Below, one piece after another: positions 25,798 to 36,638 of a stretch of 64,000 nt of DNA; the first letter of the stretch is position 1; each line of letters begins with the position of its first letter. This stretch comes from Cristatella mucedo (lineage: Eukaryota > Bryozoa > Phylactolaemata > Cristatellidae): contig WPIO01000015.1 in assembly GCA_009760855.2 (NCBI GenBank), positions 2,773,001-2,837,000 on the forward strand, given 5' to 3'. Under the pieces are notes generated by a model. That model searched no databases. It was given only the letters and a program-made list of their open reading frames with translations, and had not been told where the DNA came from. The translations under genes were made by a program, and so were the position numbers.

Positions 25798-25808
25798 ACT
25801 TTTTATAG

Positions 25809-25896
25809 GCACAACCCCATCGCTAGCATGGATGCCATGGACCATCGCGATGCCACACTGTCCAAGCTTGACGTCGTTCTGTCGTTCAACCTGGAG
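25809..25896 (+). CDS. CADPS: CAPS exon 4, start of C2 domain
   Basis: One base completes codon 155, followed by residues 156-184. The stretch HNPIASMDAMDHRDATLSKL and then DVVLSFNLE matches the CAPS segment leading into the first beta strand of the C2 domain. The acceptor is CTTTTTATAG at 25808 and the donor is GAG|GTAGGT at 25897, phase 0. A second GT four bases further on (GTAATG) would break the frame with exon 5 and was not used. The polypyrimidine tract in front of the exon lies at and just beyond the 3' tail of a SINE-A copy, which is unusual and is treated as a finding. Confidence 0.93.
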
Positions 25897-26720
25897 GTAG
25901 GTAATGGCGATCATCGACCTACCTTCGTGTACACCGATCTATCTGGTGCCGAGCGCAAGACCGACCTCAGCGACCTCCGACTCGACCGGCCTCTGCGCCA
26001 CCGGCTGTCGGTTGCCGCCTTTGCTGTGGTGGGGCGGTGCAGCTAAGCGGAGCAGTTCAGCCGGCGGACCGCCGCAGTAGGGGTGCGGACTGGTCGTTTG
26101 CCAGCAGTTGTCCTGTGCAATCGCTTGCCAGCTGCTTGCATCGTCACGTGGCTGAACAAGCGGCCCCTTCCGTATCTCCTCACGGCAGTGTGCGCAAGGA
26201 GCCGGTGGCGGCAGGGGGAGGGAGAGGAGGGGGAGGGCCCGCAGCTTGAAGGCGCTCTCAGACGAGCAGTGCCTTCAGCAGCGTTCCTCGCTATCCGGCG
26301 GTGGCTCAGCGCCAGCTCGAACGTGCGCAGCAGCGTCACTGCTGCTTCTGCAGTTGCTTTGCCTCCCGCATCACCCGACATCACGCGAGCTTTCGTTCGA
26401 GTTTTGACATCTCGTCGTCTGCTTTGTGCTAGCTGCGGCTGCCAACTCTTCGCTCTCTCTGCAGCCGATCTCAGTCGAGCTTTGCGGCATGTGAAGCGTG
26501 CGAGCGTGGGCGACCTCGCTCGCCAGCCTTGAGCCGTTGAGTTTAAGTGCGTGCCTGCATTGTTTGAGCTATCGCCGGGCTGGCGAGTTGCGACCTGCGA
26601 CGGTTGTCACGGGCTGCACTCTGCTGCTGCTGCTGCTGGTTCGCCGGCGGTGGCAGCCTTGACCTGCGCCCGCGTCTCGTGGCGCTGGCCGATCATTTTG
26701 CCATTGCCGTTCCACTCGAG
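25897..26720 (+). other. CAPS intron 4 (0.8 kb)
   Basis: A GC-rich intron with no recognised transposon. A (CTG)n run lies at about 26,622-26,638, near the exon 5 acceptor. Several overlapping open frames here are a by-product of high GC and show no family resemblance. Confidence 0.85.
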
Positions 26721-26951
26721 GTGTTGGTCAAGGAGGTGAAAGGGCTGAAGCTAACGCACGGCAAGTGTGTCTACTGCACGATGGAGGTCGAGGGCAGTGA
26801 GAAGCTGCAGACAGGCACCACGGAGGCGACAAAGCCGTTCTGGGGCACGCAGGGCGACTTCGTCACGGCCCACCCTCTGCCGCTGGTGAAGGTGAAGCTG
26901 TTCGAAGAGCGCAACAGTCTGCTGAGTATCAGCGACAAGGAGCTGGGCAAG
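26721..26951 (+). CDS. CADPS: CAPS exon 5, C2 domain core
   Basis: Seventy-seven codons give residues 185-261. [11 protein letters not shown] starts a C2 beta strand, then [37 protein letters not shown] and SDKELGK follow in the family order. The acceptor is CACTCGAG (26720), with only a modest pyrimidine tract. The donor is AAG|GTACAG (26952). Both flanking introns are phase 0. C2 domains commonly bind phospholipids with or without Ca2+; CAPS C2 is an atypical member and I cannot assign Ca2+ ligands from this reading alone. The residues beyond 26951 that stay open in frame are intron. Confidence 0.95.
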
Positions 26952-27069
26952 GTACAGAGCTGGCAGAGCGCGCAGCAGAGTTTCTCTTCTTCCGCGCACG
27001 CGCCAGTGCACTCGACGCCGCCGCCGCCGACCTCTCCTGCCGGTGCACAGAGAATGCGATAGTATGCAT

Positions 27070-27478
27070 CTCCGTCGGTAGCTCCTCAAAGCCATGAGGA
27101 CCAACAAGGTCGCACGCGTTACGAGCAGGAGGATAGTTTTCTTTGGCGCACTCAAAGCCTTTGTCTCACGAAACAAAGAGAAAGTGATACCGATGAGCAT
27201 AGCTTAGCAAAGAGGGCACTCGAGGAATTGAGCAGCGCAGGAAGCAGCAGCTCAGGACGACTGGACATTAAGTGCCACAGTCAGCGAGCGGCAGGGTATG
27301 TCGTTTCGTAGGAATTATAGAAGTAACTTCTACAGCCTAGGACCTGCAGAGCTAAAGTGTCTGTCTTTAACGGTCTTCAAGCATAGGAATGGAACGGCAA
27401 ATTTATGGTCCATAGAGGACCGACCTGAGGGCACAACAAAACTGATGCAGAAACGGGTGCAGCAGTTCAGCTAGGTTA
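27070..27478 (-). mobile_element. LINE-B fragment, minus strand
   Basis: It shares CGCACTCAAAGCCTTTGTCT and the GGTGCAGCAGTTCAGCTAGG end with the 36.7 kb copy. It is 5' and internally decayed. Confidence 0.72.
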
Positions 27479-27989
27479 GCTAAGTAGTGTTGGCATGGTG
27501 AGCCTTGCGAGTCAGCAAAAGACTTTTGCTCTATGTCCATTAATCGGCCAGGAGCCATGGCAGCTTCTTCGGCAAATTAACTGACGGCAACGTGCTGTAG
27601 ATGTAAGGCTGATTTCGGCTACACTGTACGTGAGTGGAGGCCTCTGTTGCACGTAGCAAATGGCCGAGCGTGCAGACAACCCGGCCCGTTTACCTGCTCT
27701 GTGCCAGCTATTGCGACGCTTTGCTGCTGTAAGTTCCATCAACGTTGCAAATAATAGGAGTCATTTACCTGCTAGGGCAGAGCAGGTGCAGCCACTGGCC
27801 TGCGTCAGAGCTGGGCAGAAGGCTGCTGCTCTGCTGTCACTCCCACTGTGTCGCCCGGATGTCCGCACTCACTTTAGCTGCGTAGCTGCCGCCTGAGCCC
27901 TCCTGGCCGCAGGATCCCGAATTATCTTCCTGTCATTCAAAATCGAGGTCCCGCCCACTCAGAGTCCTCCTGCATTCCGACGTCCTAAA

Positions 27990-28470
27990 AAGGGGCCCCA
28001 AGACATCTGACGTACCCACAAGGCCTGCCACGGCTTGGCTCCTTCGTACCTAGCTGAACTGCTGCATCAGTTTTAGCCTGTTTGCGCCCCCAGGTCCTGT
28101 GTGGACAATAAATTAGCTGTCCCATTCCTTCGCTTAAAGACCATTGGCAACAGAAGCTTTAGCTCTGCGGGTCCTAAACTGTGGACCTTGCTTCCACAAT
28201 TCTTACGCAACGACAACCATTCTCCTGCTGCCGACTATGGCATGTGCTTTCCAGCGGTCCTGAGCTGCTACTTCTATGCTACTCACTACCTCAACTGCTC
28301 TCCTGACTCTGCTATGCTTCCCACTTTCTCTTTGTTGTGTGAGACGAAGTCTGTTGGGTACCGAATGCGTACCGAAAGCCGCTTAGGCTGTGAGAACACC
28401 CACATGGTCTTTATGACTTTGTGGAGTTACTGACGGAGATACATTACATTACATTACATTATTTTACGTA
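27990..28470 (+). mobile_element. LINE-B 3' end with (ACATT)n tail, plus strand
   Basis: The frame reads LRLKTIGNRSFSSAGPKLWT and then LPQFLRND, the C-terminal block of a second L2/CR1-like family. It ends in (ACATT)n at about 28,441-28,462. The best preserved of six LINE-B pieces. Confidence 0.8.
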
Positions 28471-28633
28471 TTCCGGGCGTATTGCCTGGCCAGCTGTCAT
28501 AATGGCAGCCAGTGGTTGATAGCTGGCAAATTTGGCGTTGGACAGCTGGCCGAGCAGCTACCGCTACAGCTGTTTGCTGACAGCAGCCTGTGGCACTTTG
28601 CTGTGAGCTGTCACCGCTTCGAGGAGCATATTC

Positions 28634-28834
<201 letters not shown>

Positions 28835-28889
28835 TTCACTATATATCGATTCGAGGAGCATATCGCAGCCGAAAGTCTGAATGAGATCA

Positions 28890-29065
28890 GTGGCCACTTG
28901 AGTGTCTAACGTTCTTGCCTTGCTGGTTTTTGTCCAGTGGCCTTTAATGACCGAGGTCAAGATGAACGTATTTGATGACCAAGGTCTTGGGCTCGAGCCC
29001 CGTGCCATTTGTGAAGCACCTGAATGGGCAGATTTAAGTTTTCTCAGGGTGCTATACAAACGAGT
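28890..29065 (+). mobile_element. SINE-B copy
   Basis: Head GTCCAGTGGCCTTTAATGAC, B box GGCTCGAGCCC, then GAAGCACCTGAATGGGCAG and GTTTTCTCAGGGTGCTATAC, the LINE-A-like end. Confidence 0.78.
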
Positions 29066-29442
29066 TAGATTTTGCTCATCAGCTCGCCTTAGGTTACTGA
29101 CGTTTCTGTATTTGGTTCAACCGTCGTTAGGGGGGCAGCCTCGAAGCAATCCTGTAGCCAGTGTGGGGCCTCGCGGCAACGGCTCGCCTGCGTCGTCCAT
29201 CTCGTTTCGCACCTCGGATGCCGAAGTTCGCTCATGCCTGCCAGAGGCAGCCAGCCGTTCGAGCTTCGATCTCTGCACGAGCAGCACACACCGGCCGCCG
29301 GAGTGGCCGGAGTGGTGGCCAACCGGACGGTGCCGCCAAAGAGAAGAGAGCAGGGTTTAGGGTTTCGGGCCGATGGCCACGCTGCCGATGGCGAATCGAT
29401 CTGCGCCGGAACTGCTCCGAATCTGCCGTCTCGTTCGATCAG

Positions 29443-29579
29443 GTCATCATCAACCCGACCGTGACCAGCAGCAAGCAGCCCGAGTGGCACAAGATGGTGA
29501 CCACGAAGGACGTGTCGGACGACCTGCGCATCAAGATCTGCGTGCACATGGAGAAGCCTCAGAACCTAAAGCACTGCGG
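29443..29579 (+). CDS. CADPS: CAPS exon 6, end of C2 domain
   Basis: Residues 262-306 plus two bases of codon 307. [18 protein letters not shown] and [15 protein letters not shown] match the end of the CAPS C2 domain and the C2-PH junction. The acceptor is CGATCAG (29442). The donor was set at GG|GTACGT (29580), phase 2, so that exon 7 completes the glycine codon and restores the order HCG-AL-YALG. The donor hexamer is the same as the one chosen for exon 3. No frame problem and no missing conserved residue were seen. Confidence 0.94.
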
Positions 29580-30396
29580 GTACGTCCTCGTGTTGCAGCC
29601 GACGTGCGAAGCGCCCCAGGCGGCTCCTTCCCTCTCCGGCGTGCGCACGGCAGCCATTTTCTGCTGCCTGGTGTGCCGCTGCATTGCCAATGCTCTCTGG
29701 CTGGTCAGATCAAGGCCGGTCAGGCAGCCAGGTTTGCTTGCGCCATCGCATTTTGCCTTGCCGCCTCTGTCGCTCATTGTCACAAAAGAAAAGCCGACCA
29801 CGCTCTCGGTGGCGAAAGCACGGTTCACGTTCGCGGTCGTTCAACATTACACCCAGTCAGCAGCGATGTGCCGCCCTCTCACCGTCATGCGGTCCCGGGG
29901 GGGGGGGGCGGGAAGGTGCCATCGCTCAGCTGCTGCTGCTGCCGCTGACAAGGATTGTGCCGTGAGTGGATGGCGACTCTCCACAGGCATCGAGCCTTGC
30001 TTCCCCTGCTTGCCGGGCTGCCTGCTCTGCAGTGCAGCGTATGCCCGTCTGTAACTCCACAAAATCGAAGGGACAAAGTGGCTGCTCTGCGGAAGTGTGG
30101 AGTTTTTCTCTATGGAGCACTCAGCCCAAGCCGCTTTCGCTACGCAAGCGTGGGAGCAAGCAAGCGCCTGCCCTTTGGTTACGTTGGATGCTTGCCCTAC
30201 CTAAATGGCCATCGACGTGGGCGTTCCTCATTGTGGCCTCAGCCACTCGTGGCTGAGCAGCCCCGTACAGCTTCCATCTGCTTTGGTCGGTGGTTTGGCT
30301 CGGCCGTTGCTGCTGCACGCATGCATGCGAGCAAGCCGTCAGCTGCTGCTGCTGCTGCTGGCCTTGTGAGTGGCAAGGCGACTGGTCCTCTTGTAG
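29580..30396 (+). other. CAPS intron 6 (0.8 kb)
   Basis: A GC-rich intron without a recognised transposon. It has a poly-G run at about 29,897-29,906 and a (CTG)n run at about 30,341-30,360, 40 bp before the exon 7 acceptor. Confidence 0.85.
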
Positions 30397-30572
30397 GGCC
30401 CTGTACGCCTTGGGTCGGAGCGTGTGGAAGAAGGCAAAGCGACGCTACTTCGTGCTCGTGCAGGTGTCGCAGTACACGTTTGCCATGTGCAGCTATCACG
30501 ACCGGAAGTCCGATCCCACGGAGATGTTGCAGCTGAACGGCTACGCCGTCGACTACTGTGAGCCCGTTGCTG
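30397..30572 (+). CDS. CADPS: CAPS exon 7, first half of PH domain
   Basis: One base completes codon 307, then residues 308-365, then one base of codon 366. [20 protein letters not shown] and QYTFAMCSY are the first PH strands of CAPS, including the basic patch (KKAKRR) of the kind that contacts PI(4,5)P2 in the family. [12 protein letters not shown] follows. The acceptor is TCTTGTAG (30396) and the donor is CTG|GTGAGC (30573), phase 1. The first codon of exon 8 becomes Glu when joined. PH binding of PI(4,5)P2 at the plasma membrane is established for CAPS; that this orthologue does the same is inferred. Confidence 0.95.
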
Positions 30573-30769
30573 GTGAGCAACGGTCGGTCGGGGTGGGAGG
30601 GGAAGTTGATGACTTCGGAGCCGTAGTCGCAGATTGCAACCGTGACGATGTGGCAGCCCACACCCAACCTTAATGTATATGACGGTTACTACATGCGGCA
30701 TCTTGAGATGCCACGTGTTTAGCCGATAACTGTGGTTGTCCCCCCATAAAAAAGTGAAGGTCGGCTGAT

Positions 30770-30816
30770 CAAGTAGCCTCATTTAACGTAAAGTTAGCAG
30801 CTATCACACGGCTTTC

Positions 30817-30891
<75 letters not shown>

Positions 30892-31000
30892 TATATGTAT
30901 ATAAACATGCATTAAAGGATTGCCGGCTGCAAGACTAAAATCCATTGCCTGAGTCGTGAACCGCAAGTGACTTACTCCTTAGGCTAAGACTTGGTGGGGG
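30770..31000 (-). mobile_element. SINE-A copy, minus strand, interrupted by (GT)n
   Basis: The minus strand reads a head with AGTCTTAGCCTAAGGAGTAA, a weak B box, GCCGGCAATCCTTTAATGC, then the dinucleotide tract, then GTGTGATAGCTGC and AATGAGGC. The microsatellite sits inside the body. Confidence 0.72.
30821..30888. repeat. (GT)n inside a SINE-A copy
   Basis: About 33 GT units splitting the SINE-A body on the minus strand. Confidence 0.95.
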
Positions 31001-31399
31001 GGGGGTCTTGCTGTCACACCTAGGTTTTCCTACGTGCTAGCACTTACTTATTCAGGCCACGCGATTTTCGGTAGGCCACTAGGTTTCAGCCCGTCAAGCA
31101 CGAATTGAACGATTTTAAAAAGAAAAATCACTGCAGATTCAGAAAATAGTTCGGTTTGGTTTTTGGAAGATGAAGGTGGCACACTGCAAATTTAGCAACA
31201 CTTGTAACACAAAGCAGAGCATCACAAATGTAAAGCTCACACTTTACTCAAAACTGGTACTTGATGGTAAATACTGATCTACTGCTCTTTATATGGCCGA
31301 GAGAAGGATGTGAACCGATGTGGAAAAGGGGATTTGCACTACCACTGAAAAGGGGGTCGGAGTGCAGAGAATGCCACCCTTTGAAAAACCCCCGTAATA

Positions 31400-32700
31400 A
31401 GTTCGTAGTCCTGTGAAGTTCTAGAGAAAATTTTTATGTAATAATCTATTATAGAGTTATGCCTTATTGTGTACTAATCTAGCACAAGCAGTGTGAAATT
31501 ATGAATATTATGTAATAATCTAGCATAAACATAAAGTAGTTGTGAAGGACTCACCAATGAATCTAGCTTATTGTAAGAGTTGATGCCGGATAATCAACCT
31601 TAGCTAGTTGTCCGCGATTGTCTTTGTGTTGCGTGGGTGCTGAAATGGCTCTTGTGTAACTCGAGTTGGCCAGGATTTCGCCGGTCCCGTGAGCTTTTTA
31701 ATGCCTACTTCCGCTGAGGTCTTCTAGTGGTTATTCCCTTTGATGTAGTGTGCTAATGCTTGCCTAGCCAAAGGATTTGGCCACTAACCCAAAGCGATAG
31801 GAGAGTAAGTAGAAACCAACGAGGGAATTATATTTTAGTATATGTATTGTATGTTTTTTATATAATATAAGAAATATATTAAAGCTAGTATCCACAAGTA
31901 AAATGCAACATCGTGTATGATAGCATTGATAGCATATTCCAGGCTTGGCACTCTTGTCATGTTTTGCAGTTTCTATATTTGCGTTTCATGGCACCTTGCT
32001 GGACCATTGACTGTTTTAGGCACAAGAAAATTTTGTTCTCACTATTCATAATTAGAATATCGATTTCGATCATGATATTATGCTGGAACGTGCCTCCTCT
32101 TGTTCTCCAGTCTCTCTTGTCTTTCTCTGTCAGCTCATTTTCCTTCACAGTACCCATATTTCAACCTTTTTAGAAATTCTTATCCTTGCAAGCTTTAGCG
32201 CTCGTTAGTGAAAGTAGTGGTAATTAAGCAATTTTTTTTCACGAGTTTTTGTTCGGAGAGCTATTGTGATAATGCCCACAGTGTGTAGCCTTTAAAAATT
32301 GACTAAGGCAAATCTGATTTTACTCTGATCAATGGCAGCATTGCACAATTACCCGTGAATCCCTAAAGAAGTTGGTTCATTGCTTGAATGATACTGATGA
32401 TACTGATGATAATGATACCATCAACCTATACCATTTTAAATGGAATTTAAGTCTTGTAAATGGAATTCACTACTGATTCGCTGGCCGGTGCTGAAAAATG
32501 CCAGGAAACCCTGCGAATAAAATTGTACTCCTGTAATTGCACTTGAAAAATAAATTCGAAATTGAATTTATAATATTACTAATACTCAATGAAACTTTTT
32601 CGTATACTTCTGAAAAGCAATTCAAAAGAAAATAAAGACTAATAAGCAGGAATGTAGTTGAGGGTGAGTAGCTTGGCAGAAACAGATCAAGACTGCAAAG
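31400..32700. other. AT-rich block in intron 7
   Basis: About 1.3 kb noticeably richer in A and T than the surrounding introns, with a repeated TGTAATAATCTA motif (about 31,436 and 31,510) and (GATACTGAT)n near 32,390. No coding sequence or recognised element. Confidence 0.6.
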
Positions 32701-32884
32701 TTTGCTTCTCGTTTGACCACATCACTCACTGTCTGGCTGAACGTGTATCAGAACTGCTGTAGAAACCTCCTGTTTCTTGCACCGTGCCAGGGCTGCTGGT
32801 GCCCTGAGCTCGCCTCACGCCAGAACGTGGTGTGGTGGCTGCTTGTTGGGACTTGCTGCTTGTCGAGGGGCCGCTCACCCATTC

Positions 32885-32972
32885 TCTTTGCAGCAAATGT
32901 AAAGCGCCTAGAAAGAGATTAAGTTCTCTGAGGGCGCTTTATCAAGTGTATTATTATTATTATTATTATTAT
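32885..32972 (+). mobile_element. LINE-A 3' end, plus strand, just upstream of exon 8
   Basis: GCAAATGTAAAGCGCCTAGA, the L2 3' end and (TTA)n ending at 32972 are near-identical to the tails at 4.6, 39.1 and 54.8 kb. It lies 82 bp before the exon 8 acceptor. Confidence 0.85.
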
Positions 32973-33053
32973 TGGCAGGCGGCGGCAGCTGCCTCCGCCG
33001 ACGGCATTGGCTCGCCATGTCAGCTTGACACTAGCCTGATCGTTCGTGTGTAG

Positions 33054-33263
33054 AGATGGAAGGAGGCAAGTACTTCTTCCACGCTCTGCGCCCCGGTGAC
33101 GACGTTGTGTTTGCCACCGACGAGGAAGCCGATAGGCACGGATGGGTGCAGGCACTGTACAGAGCCACGGGCCAGTCGAATAAGCCCACTCCACCAACGG
33201 CAGCAGTAGCCCCGGCCACCGCTGACCTACCCAACGTACCTTTGTCTGCTCGACTGACTGGAG
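33054..33263 (+). CDS. CADPS: CAPS exon 8, second half of PH domain
   Basis: Two bases complete codon 366 (Glu), then residues 367-435, then one base of codon 436. [20 protein letters not shown] and [19 protein letters not shown] match the closing strands and the C-terminal helix of the CAPS PH domain, plus the proline-rich run after it. The acceptor TGTGTAG at 33053 was preferred to the AG two bases later because only the former keeps the frame with exon 7. The donor is GAG|GTAAGC (33264), phase 1. The methionine at 33056 is internal. Confidence 0.95.
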
Positions 33264-33411
33264 GTAAGCGACTGCCACCGGACGTCCCGGCGAGCTGCTT
33301 TGCCAGATGACTAACGCCGCTGCCACCGTTCTTTGTGCTTAGCACTTGGTTCGATCGCGTGGCCACGACCGAAGTAGCAATCGAACTCGACGATGCTCAT
33401 TGTCTTTGCAG
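33264..33411 (+). other. CAPS intron 8 (148 bp)
   Basis: A short phase 1 intron with donor GTAAGC and acceptor CTTTGCAG. It contains no repeat. Confidence 0.92.
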
Positions 33412-33548
33412 ACACCGAGGGTGCCAGGAAGCATTGGGTGAACGAGTTCGTCTCAGCTGACTCCGCAGTCTTCAACCATGCCGACTATTTTCAATACCTT
33501 CAGCGCCTGACTCTGGATTACCGAATGAACGATGCTTACACGTGTCTG
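33412..33548 (+). CDS. CADPS: CAPS exon 9, PH-MUN linker
   Basis: Two bases complete codon 436 (Asp), then residues 437-481. ARKHWVNEFVSADSAVFNHA and QRLTLDYRMNDAYTCL match the well-conserved block after the PH domain. The acceptor is CTTTGCAG (33411) and the donor is CTG|GTAGGT (33549), phase 0. The 148 bp intron before it and the 7.3 kb intron after it show the strong size contrast in this gene. Function of this block beyond linking the PH and MUN regions is not known to me. Confidence 0.95.
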
Positions 33549-36369
33549 GTAGGTGCACGCAGGAAACTCGTCTTTGGCTGCTGTTTTTTTTTGGGCAGTT
33601 CTCACCATGTGATAGCGGTTTCAGGCCGACCGATGTAAAAAAAAAAAAGAAACACTTGCATTATCTGGTGTCGATTTTTCTTTATAAAATCTGGTCGTAT
33701 GCACAATGTATTACAACGACCACCAGCCACGTGCAGCCACCATCGGCAGGCTGGGATCTAATGTGTATCATTTGTTTTGCTGCCGACTCCACCCTCATTT
33801 CTTCGGTTAAGTCGCTGTATTGAAATCCTGGAAATATTTACTACCAGGTTAGATTAAAAGCAAGAAATATACAAAGCTGAATCGTGCGCCAGATGTATGC
33901 AGTGCCAAACATAACCATGAGGCTATTGTAGCCCTAGAAAGAAAGAATAATATGACGTGCTGTCGTTGGGGGAGTTTAACACTCACTACCTCCGATACGT
34001 TTTGTAAGTCGAACACACTCCACCCACGTCGGCCGACAGTACTGAAGGCTAAATCTGGAATTTAACTCGTGATCTAAAATGCGACACATGCTAGCCTATT
34101 TTAGTGGTCAGACTGCAGACCTTTGCTGCTTTTATACCTCAGTGCACTTGGCGACGCGCATCCAGCTTGGTTTGACAGCTTAAGCCTGTTACGAACTGGT
34201 CTTTCATTGGCTCCTCACTCACTTACGAGTGTTTGAGGTACGGCTTTGGAGAGCACACAACTAAGAACCCTGCACATGCAAGGCAGAGAAGCTTACCAAC
34301 ATCTTCTATACCTACGTGCGTGTCTGCATAGATTGACCGAGAGCTATGGATGTAATAGAAACGTGTCTTCAGCTACCCTTCTGCGAGAATTTTGCTTCCA
34401 ATTCTGCTGCCTATAGATTCTAGTGTAGCAGGGCGTTAATTAGAACTTATTAGTCTTGCGCTTGTATCACAATCTGATCCCCAGATCACTCATTCATGCT
34501 TTGCGCCTCCTGAAACCCGCAAACCTGCTCGATACCTCAGGTGGACATTAACATGTCAGCTTCCATTACCACGCAGCATGCATGCACCCATGCACGTTCA
34601 CGCGAGGCTCGTGATTTCACACTACCCATAATGCATCTGAACCCGCCCCAGGCTGCTCGGACTGCTCTCGGAGTGTTCTCTTTCTAGTGCTCTCTCTTGA
34701 TGCGCCCATCTTTTTTCATGCTGCTGCTTTTGTCACCCTGATATTTCATTTCAAGTCACGCATCGGCTTGCCCGCCTCACCGCCATTCGAGTCCTGCTGA
34801 CAGCCATTATTTGCTATTGCCCTCTGCATGCGATGCGGTGGGATGACTGTGCGACTGAGACGCTTCTGTTACTATCTAAATGAGGTTGACAAATCACTTG
34901 ATCCTACATTTACTTCTACTTTGCCCACACTGCAGGTGACAGTTGTGCCACGAGCAGATTTTGCCCCTACAATAATAATGTGGCCACGAGCTTCGGCTCC
35001 AGGTCGTGCTCTGCCTGCTCCGAGAGCTGCAGACGAGATCGGTCAGCTGCTAAGTATGCCTGCTGATCTTGCCTGGTGGTCGGTACGTAGTAGCATCGAG
35101 TGCACAGCCAGCCAGCCGGGCAGGTTATGGATTGCCAGGATAAATCCGTCACAGGCTTTTAGTGGCTTTCAAGCCTGACCGATGGTGCGCAAAAACCCGT
35201 GGCTTTGTGCTTAGCGCCATATCGCGGCAACTATCGTCATATACCGCAACTGCACTCTAAACGGCGGCAATCGGGATGGTGCTAGCTTCACTCAAAACTT
35301 AATGATTGCTGTCCAGCACTTTTCCTTGGATTATAATCAATTCAATTCAATTCAATTAAAATAGCTGACCGGATAGGGACTCCATCCGATCGTTATCCGA
35401 TGGAGTCTTGATCAGCCTGGTGATTAGTGTCAACCTGGTTAAATGCTCTTGATTGCTGCAGACCGATTGGACTCACCACTTCTGGTCTATGTATTGGTGC
35501 TAATAAATAGTCAGAGAGCGTGCATCTCGGCTGTTGCTTGAAAAGCGCAGTTTCGAATGCAGTTGTGCACGAGTTTTTGGACCTGCCTGCATCGAGCTAC
35601 CATTGCTTGTCATATTGCTCAGAGTTTGACTGTCATATGCCAGACCTATTTATGATAGGCTGTCAGTATGTCGTGACTCTATTGAAATCTGATATAACGT
35701 GGGTTGATTGTGAGCATGCCAGATCACGGCAATCCGACCAATCGGCTGTGACCTTCGATTCGTTTGTGGTGCTCCATTATCACACCAGGATCGCCGACAG
35801 TGCAGAGCTTCTCGTCTCCAAGGAGATCAGACCTGACCTGGTGTGTTGGTGGCTGTGTGGCGCACGGTCCCTTTACACCTTTGCTTTCGCTGCCCACTGC
35901 CCAAGCGGCGGTTTGCTCAATCAATTCCTTAATGGACTCCGGACGTCCCATTGCCTTTTTGCTCTGGAGAGACACTCGGCCACTGCCTCTGTCACACCGT
36001 CCCCGAGAGGCCAGCCTCACTTAAGCCACCACCAAGCATCAGTGGAGGAATGGCATTTACTGCGATAGCCCGAACAAATCTGCCTCTCTCCAGACGACTG
36101 CTGCTTTTGCTGCAGCTTGCCCGGCGCTATTGCATATATCGTGGCCCAGCAGATGGATCAACACTGGACATCGTGGACGTTTGCTCGGACCATTAGGATT
36201 TTTCTCGATTCGTCTTCGCTCTTTGCTTTTTTGTCGTCATCTCTTGTCTGGTGGCTGTGAAGTGATACATGCTTCTGGCACATGGCCGACTCTGGCCTGC
36301 TTGCTGCCGAGCTCGGCAGTTGCACCCACGTGATGCATGGTAGCCTCCTGGCGTAGTACCGGTGTAGGT

Positions 36370-36395
36370 GGGTGCCGTGCACATGCACGGCACCC
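36370..36395. repeat. Perfect 11-bp inverted repeat (hairpin)
   Basis: Arm GGGTGCCGTGC, loop ACAT, complementary arm ending at 36395. Confidence 0.93.
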
Positions 36396-36638
36396 AGTCG
36401 CAGCATTTCGACCTTCTAGGGTGAACCTTACAACATACTAAGTGAGTGCAGCTCATTGCACATGTATATGCACTTGCTGCTGCCCTGGCTCCTGCTTCCT
36501 GTTTGGATTTTAAGCATGTCCTCTATGCAGCCACTGCAGCGAGTTTCTCTTGCTTGCGCCCACGATGAGGCCTTTGCTGCGCGTGCCAGTCGCCTCAGCT
36601 GGCGATGGCAATGCCTAATCGTACCTCTCCGCAGACAT

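Larger units (their letters stand above)
23960..25808 (+). other. CAPS intron 3 (1.8 kb)
   Basis: The second half is almost wholly repeats: a decayed LINE-A C-terminus on the minus strand (24590-25075) and two SINE-A copies on the plus strand (25137-25290 and 25628-25797). The second SINE ends against exon 4. A (CTG)n run lies near 25,508. The part before 24.5 kb shows nothing I can support. Confidence 0.85.
30573..33053 (+). other. CAPS intron 7 (2.5 kb)
   Basis: It contains a minus-strand SINE-A copy interrupted by (GT)n (30770-31000), an AT-rich block (31400-32700) without a recognised gene, and a LINE-A 3' end (32885-32972) that stops 82 bp short of exon 8. The span 31.0-31.4 kb shows nothing I can support. 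Confidence 0.85.

Noticed and set aside
29350-29372. Telomere-like GGGTTTAGGGTTT
   Set aside because: Only two units long; too short to be meaningful in GC-rich sequence.
29161-30054. 297-codon open frame
   Set aside because: Only 29443-29579 is CAPS exon 6. The rest is GC-rich intron that happens to stay open, and the splice sites and phases show where the exon ends.
35520-36068. 182-codon open frame
   Set aside because: No recognised domain, no plausible start context, no splice partner, and composition is like the surrounding intron.
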